This document shows positions 60,373 through 64,000 of a DNA stretch of 64,000 bases, in pieces. The DNA lies in the NCBI RefSeq assembly GCF_002749975.1, contig NZ_PEIG01000003.1, positions 310,001 through 374,000 on the forward strand, in the 5' to 3' direction. The notes beneath the pieces are model-generated. The model saw only the letters and a list, made by a program, of their open reading frames with translations, was not told the DNA's origin and did not search any database. The position numbers were made by a program, and so were the translations under genes. The DNA comes from Gloeocapsopsis sp. IPPAS B-1203 (GTDB lineage: Bacteria; Cyanobacteriota; Cyanobacteriia; Cyanobacteriales; Chroococcidiopsidaceae). How positions within the stretch are numbered: the first letter of the stretch is position 1; every line of letters starts with the position of its first letter.

Positions 60373-61068
60373 ATGAATCGTGTTAATTCTTGGCATTCTG
60401 GAACAGCTGCATTTATGGCACTTGCCGTAACAACGAGTACCATCACTCCTTTAATGTTATCAACTCCTGCAGCTGCGCAACTCTTTCCTCAACAACCTTA
60501 TCCTTCCAGAACCTATCCTTCACCAAATTATCCTTCTACTACACAAGTCACAATTCCGGCAGGCACTACAATTCCAGCGCGGTACGATGAAGCTGAACGA
60601 ATCGTTGTCACTCCCAACGAAACGATGTCCCTAACCCTGACAGTAGCAACAAACATCATTAACCGTAGCAATACTGTATTAGTTCCCGTTGGCAGTCAAA
60701 TTGTCGGACAAATCCAACCTGTTTATGGTGGTTCGCAGTTTGTGGCAAGAGAACTTGTATTGCCAAATAACCGACGGCAGGGTATTAATGCTTCTTCAAG
60801 AGTGTTTAGCCAAACTCAACAAATCACCAGAGGTTCCAACACGAATTCGATCTTAAAAGGTGCAGCCATTGGCGCAGCAGCAGCAGCAGCAGTCGCAGCA
60901 ATTACAGGCGATCGCGCGATCGCAACTGAAGAAGTCCTCGGTGGTGCTGGATTAGGAGCATTAGGAGGAGTTTTACTAGGACGCAGACGCGCGGAAGTTC
61001 TTGTCATCAATCCTACGACGGACCTTAACCTAACGCTTAACTCAAATCTACCCCTGTCTACCTACTAA
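60373..61068 (+). CDS. Secreted conserved cyanobacterial protein, function unknown
   Basis: A 231-residue exported protein. Signal peptide to about residue 35 (ITPLMLSTPAAAQ). A Pro/Tyr/Ser-rich repeat follows (YPSRTYPSPNYPST), then a compact domain (VTIPAGTTIPARYDEAERIV, NTVLVPVGSQIVGQIQPVYG, GSQFVARELVLPNNRRQGIN) reminiscent of the TrbI/VirB10 C-terminal fold, and a Gly/Ala-rich hydrophobic hairpin (ILKGAAIGAAAAAAVAAITG, GAGLGALGGVLLGRRRAEV). AAGGAG lies ten bases before the ATG. The alanine run is encoded by a GCA/GCAG repeat. Confidence 0.75.
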   Translation: MNRVNSWHSGTAAFMALAVTTSTITPLMLSTPAAAQLFPQQPYPSRTYPSPNYPSTTQVTIPAGTTIPARYDEAERIVVTPNETMSLTLTVATNIINRSNTVLVPVGSQIVGQIQPVYGGSQFVARELVLPNNRRQGINASSRVFSQTQQITRGSNTNSILKGAAIGAAAAAAVAAITGDRAIATEEVLGGAGLGALGGVLLGRRRAEVLVINPTTDLNLTLNSNLPLSTY

Positions 61069-61146
61069 CTTAAGAAGCTGCTGAACTCCCAACTATGTAT
61101 ACACTGAAAAGCGGATAGCTAGTTGTCTGTTGTGGGAGAAGTACTG

Positions 61147-61722
61147 ATGTCGCAAGTAGACGAAATTCTCGCGTTTTGGTTTGAACAACCGAATGCAGCT
61201 GATTACGGTAAACAACGCACGTTCTGGTTTACTAAAAGCCCTGAGATTGATCGAGAAATCTGCGCACGATTTTTGAGTGACTACGAACAAGCTGCGACTC
61301 ATCAATTAAGCTCTTGGCAAGAGTCACCCCGCAGCTGCTTAGCATTAATTTTGCTACTAGACCAGTTTCCCCGCAATATCTTTCGCGGTACTCCTAAAGC
61401 TTTTGCTACCGACACCGCTGCTCTTACCACAGCACAGCACGCAGTTACTCAAGGTTTTGATCGAGAACTACTCAACGTACAGCGCTGGTTTATTTATTTG
61501 CCCTTTGAACACAGTGAAAATCTTGAGCATCAACGCCAGTGTGTTGAATTGTTCGCATCACTAAAGGACGATCCTGAAAGTGCTTCAGCAATAGACTACG
61601 CTCAGCGTCATCTAGCAGTCATAGAGCGGTTTGGGCGCTTTCCCCATCGCAACGAAATCCTCGGTCGCAAGTCAACTCCAGAAGAACTAGAGTTCCTCCA
61701 ACAGCCAGGTTCGTCATTTTGA
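61147..61722 (+). CDS. DUF924 family protein
   Basis: A 191-residue soluble helical protein from ATG 61147; GTG-type starts upstream have no homology. Family motifs: VDEILAFWFEQPNAADYGKQ, RTFWFTKSPEIDREICARF, LALILLLDQFPRNIFRGTPK AFATD, and YLPFEHSENLEHQRQCVELF. DUF924 has a TPR-like fold and no agreed function. Single gene. Confidence 0.9.
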   Translation: MSQVDEILAFWFEQPNAADYGKQRTFWFTKSPEIDREICARFLSDYEQAATHQLSSWQESPRSCLALILLLDQFPRNIFRGTPKAFATDTAALTTAQHAVTQGFDRELLNVQRWFIYLPFEHSENLEHQRQCVELFASLKDDPESASAIDYAQRHLAVIERFGRFPHRNEILGRKSTPEELEFLQQPGSSF

Positions 61723-61864
61723 GTGGCAAGTAGTGGTTGGTAGCTAGCGATTAGTGGGAGTGTAGGAGTGTGGGCGTGTGCGCGTGTAGGAGAGATCTAA
61801 ATGCTATGTTTCCCTGATACCCGCCTACTCTACTACCCTACTACCCGCTGACCTCTGCTCTCTT

Positions 61865-62749
61865 CTACTGTGGAACAACTTGAATCTGTGCTGGTTGCGA
61901 GGGTGGTTCTTGTAAAGCAGCTTGAATGCGAGGTGAAGCAAGTAGTTTTTGCGTATCGGCAATCAAACGATCGCCCCATAACTGCTCGCGTAAAAACTGC
62001 ACATCACCATAACGTTGGTCGATGCGTAAAGCGGCTTCTCCCATTGCGATTGCGCGTTGCTGATCGCCTCTAACATAAAGTGCAACTGCCATAGCAAGTT
62101 GTGGTTCTGCAGCTTGTTTGTCAATACTTAATGCGGCTTGCCAATGCTTCACTGCTGCATTTATATCGCCTTGTTCGTATTTAATTAAACCAATATTATT
62201 TGTTGCAGGCCAGAACTTTTTATCAGAGGCGATCGCTCTGTTGTACTGATTGATTGCTTGCGGAAACTGTCTAAGCTTATAGTAGGCATTACCTAAATCA
62301 AACAGTCCCTCTGGATCGTTGGGTTTTAACTTCAACCCAGCTTGCAAAGTATCCACGGCTGCTTGGTATTTACCTTGTTGAAAATGAGCTGATCCCAAGG
62401 CAAACATAATCGATGCATTTTTTGGATCTAACACCCTAGCTTGATCCAAGGCGGCGATCGCTTCATCGTATCTGTTCGTCTGCAAATACAAACCACCCAA
62501 CAAAAACCATGACTGATAGCTTCTTGGAGCTAATTGAGTTGCTAGTCGCGCTCTTGGTAAAGCTTGTTCATACTGTTGAAATTGTGCCAGTTGCGCTGCT
62601 TCCTGCGCCAAACTTAACCCTTGTTGCTCTAAAGCAGCTGAATTTAGTTGCGGTGTGCGGGGAATCAGTGCTTGTCCCAATGCTGGTTTTGTGACACCCA
62701 GTAAGGCACAGACAATCAAGAATTTTATCCAGAATTTGTGATTCGGCAC
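61865..62749 (-). CDS. Secreted TPR-repeat protein
   Basis: A 294-residue protein. Signal peptide MPNHKFWIKFLIVCALLGVT ending PALGQA. About six TPR motifs fill residues 50-240 (YEQALPRARLATQLAPRSYQ, YDEAIAALDQARVLDPKNAS, YQAAVDTLQAGLKLKPNDPE, FPQAINQYNRAIASDKKFWP, INAAVKHWQAALSIDKQAAE). Periplasmic or thylakoid-lumen scaffold; partner unknown. Divergent from the LCP gene. Confidence 0.85.
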   Translation of the reverse strand: MPNHKFWIKFLIVCALLGVTKPALGQALIPRTPQLNSAALEQQGLSLAQEAAQLAQFQQYEQALPRARLATQLAPRSYQSWFLLGGLYLQTNRYDEAIAALDQARVLDPKNASIMFALGSAHFQQGKYQAAVDTLQAGLKLKPNDPEGLFDLGNAYYKLRQFPQAINQYNRAIASDKKFWPATNNIGLIKYEQGDINAAVKHWQAALSIDKQAAEPQLAMAVALYVRGDQQRAIAMGEAALRIDQRYGDVQFLREQLWGDRLIADTQKLLASPRIQAALQEPPSQPAQIQVVPQ

Positions 62750-63096
62750 AGTACAGCCTCAAACAATAATCTACAGAACCTTCAGCTAGCTTAAACTATT
62801 CCGGAGGGAATATGTAGGGGATAGTAGGGTAGGCGGGTAGTTGGGGAGACTAAGAGAGTTATGAATGTTGAGTGTTGAGTTATGAGTTAAGAAAATTCTT
62901 TTAATTCAAAATGTGCTAAGGCACCGCTACGCTAACAAAATTCAAAACTCAAAACTCTATTACCTACACTCCCACACTCCTACTCTCTTACTAGTCATTC
63001 GCCCTTTGTTCATCTTTTGTGATAAAAATCTCTACTTGTCTTTCACAGCTTAGATTAACATAACGTGTAAAGTGCGGTAGTGAGAGGACAATTGTT
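62750..63096. other. Divergent promoter region with partial repeat
   Basis: Holds a direct partial copy of the 47677 repeat (gttgagtgttgagttatgag, ttcaaaatgtgctaaggcac, cgctacgctaac) at 62860-62940 and GGGTAGG-type low-complexity sequence. No gene seen. Promoters of the TPR and LCP genes must lie at its two ends. Confidence 0.5.
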
Positions 63097-64000
63097 GTGG
63101 CTAAGGGAGTAGAAACGCACATCAGGGCGAAAATTCAACCTGTGGCAGTACAAGCCAAAAGGCAAGCGAAAGAAGCTAAACAGCATTTACTGCTGATGCT
63201 ATGGTCAATGCGCAAGCGCAACCCTTTATTATTTTGGGGTGGCATCATTTCGATGTCTATGGCTTTTGGAGCAAGTGTGGCATTGTTTGCGCCAATATGG
63301 CCGAATAGCAATACTTTTAATCAAGAAAGACAATTCACTGGGCAAGGATTTATTAAAAGGCGATCGCCTGTAGACTTTTGGGCTGATGCTTCCCAATATC
63401 AAATATCACGTCCAGTTAACATTTTGGTAATGGGGATTGATCCTCCAAAAAATACAACCAACCATGCATCAGGAGTTTTTGCTGGTTCTAGCGATACAAT
63501 GCTGCTTGTGCGCTTAGACCCTACAAACCAATCTATGAAAGTGCTTTCTATCCCCAAAGATAGCCAAGTTGTCATTCCTGAAATGGGGTTAGAAAAAATA
63601 TCTCTAGCTAATGCTAACGGTGGTCCTGCTTTAGCTGCAAGAGTCGTTAGCCGTACTTTAAATAATGTTCCGATTGATCGCTACGTTCGGATTACCACAA
63701 ATGCTTTTCAAGAACTCATTAATGCGTTAGGTGGTGTTGAGGTTTTTGTCCCTCAACAAATGTCATATGTAGATGCGACTCAAAAGTTAGAAATTAACTT
63801 AGCCGCAGGATGGCAAACTTTAGATGGCGACCAAGCACAACAATTCGCGCGATTTCGTAATTCAAATGTTGGTGATTTAGAACGCTCGCAGCGACAGCAG
63901 ATGTTACTCAAGGCAATTCGCGATCGCCTGACTAGCCCTACTGTATTACCAATACTGCCTAGACTAGCTCGGTCAATGCAAAGTCATATAGATAGTAACT
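63097..64000 (+). CDS. LytR-CpsA-Psr (LCP) family protein, 3' end cut by window
   Basis: Membrane-bound enzyme that transfers polymers to the cell wall. GTG 63097 with GAGAGGA eight bases before it; 301 codons are visible. A charged cytosolic part (HIRAKIQPVAVQAKRQAKEA) is followed by one helix (NPLLFWGGIISMSMAFGASV ALF) and the LCP domain: NILVMGIDPP, GSSDTMLLVRLDPTNQSMKV, LSIPKDSQVVIPEMG, INALGGVEVFVPQQM, LDGDQAQQFARFRNSNVGDL ERSQRQQ. The catalytic Asp and Arg residues of these motifs are present. The frame runs off the window end. Confidence 0.92.
   Translation, partial: MAKGVETHIRAKIQPVAVQAKRQAKEAKQHLLLMLWSMRKRNPLLFWGGIISMSMAFGASVALFAPIWPNSNTFNQERQFTGQGFIKRRSPVDFWADASQYQISRPVNILVMGIDPPKNTTNHASGVFAGSSDTMLLVRLDPTNQSMKVLSIPKDSQVVIPEMGLEKISLANANGGPALAARVVSRTLNNVPIDRYVRITTNAFQELINALGGVEVFVPQQMSYVDATQKLEINLAAGWQTLDGDQAQQFARFRNSNVGDLERSQRQQMLLKAIRDRLTSPTVLPILPRLARSMQSHIDSN

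Noticed and set aside
1-64000. tRNA, rRNA or known riboswitches
   Set aside because: No tRNA T-loop signature, rRNA segment or conserved riboswitch core was found by eye; a covariance-model search would be decisive.

Overview
The window is cyanobacterial. The palindrome GCGATCGC (HIP1) is scattered through nearly every gene. The TonB-dependent receptors carry the N-terminal AMIN domain typical of cyanobacteria, and several conserved cyanobacterial families occur here (DUF3326, DUF3153, TIGR02587/TIGR02588, heptamer repeats). The species cannot be fixed from the sequence; the gene set would fit a non-marine Chroococcidiopsis/Gloeocapsopsis-like organism.

Bases 1-24,930 and 34,570-40,200 form a ferric-siderophore uptake island. 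It holds five AraC-family regulators; three near-complete AMIN/TonB-dependent outer-membrane receptors, one receptor split by a stop codon and one C-terminal receptor scrap; four intact FecB-type iron-siderophore binding lipoproteins and one frameshifted copy; and two sucrase/ferredoxin-like proteins. The recurring unit is regulator -> receptor -> binding protein, with or without the ferredoxin-like protein. No ABC permease or ATPase, no TonB/ExbB/ExbD and no siderophore synthesis genes are present, so these cassettes look like specificity modules that rely on a shared transporter elsewhere. Three receptor genes are preceded by a direct repeat of the form TCC-N5-G(G/T)(G/A)(A/G)(T/C) with a period of exactly 21 bp, a plausible AraC-type operator.

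The island is full of decay and insertions. Uma2, Rpn (DUF4351, DUF2887) and toxin-antitoxin genes sit between regulators and receptors, and short copies of the regulator 3' end or operator often recur on the far side of the insertion. Two near-identical broken Uma2 copies exactly 8,877 bp apart bracket a whole regulator-receptor-binding protein-ferredoxin cassette. Broken genes include fecB-like, higB, a PIN toxin joined to a Uma2 fragment, three Uma2 copies, a DUF4351 tail, a receptor tail and an antitoxin.

Bases 24,939-34,300 hold a CPBP protease, a ferredoxin/58-aa protein/DUF3326 cluster, acnB, a NucS-like nuclease, a Rof-like protein, a DNA-methylase scrap and an EamA exporter. From 40.4 kb on the window is mostly housekeeping: Rpn nuclease, acs, TerC, ndk, speA, a sugar-nucleotide transferase flanked by long inverted repeats, scpA, pdxH, DUF3153 lipoprotein, a third-type-looking gap next to ppsA, a 4'-phosphopantetheinyl transferase, a two-domain CobO-like P-loop protein, the TIGR02587/02588 pair, a DUF924 protein, a TPR protein, and the start of a LytR-CpsA-Psr enzyme cut by the window end.
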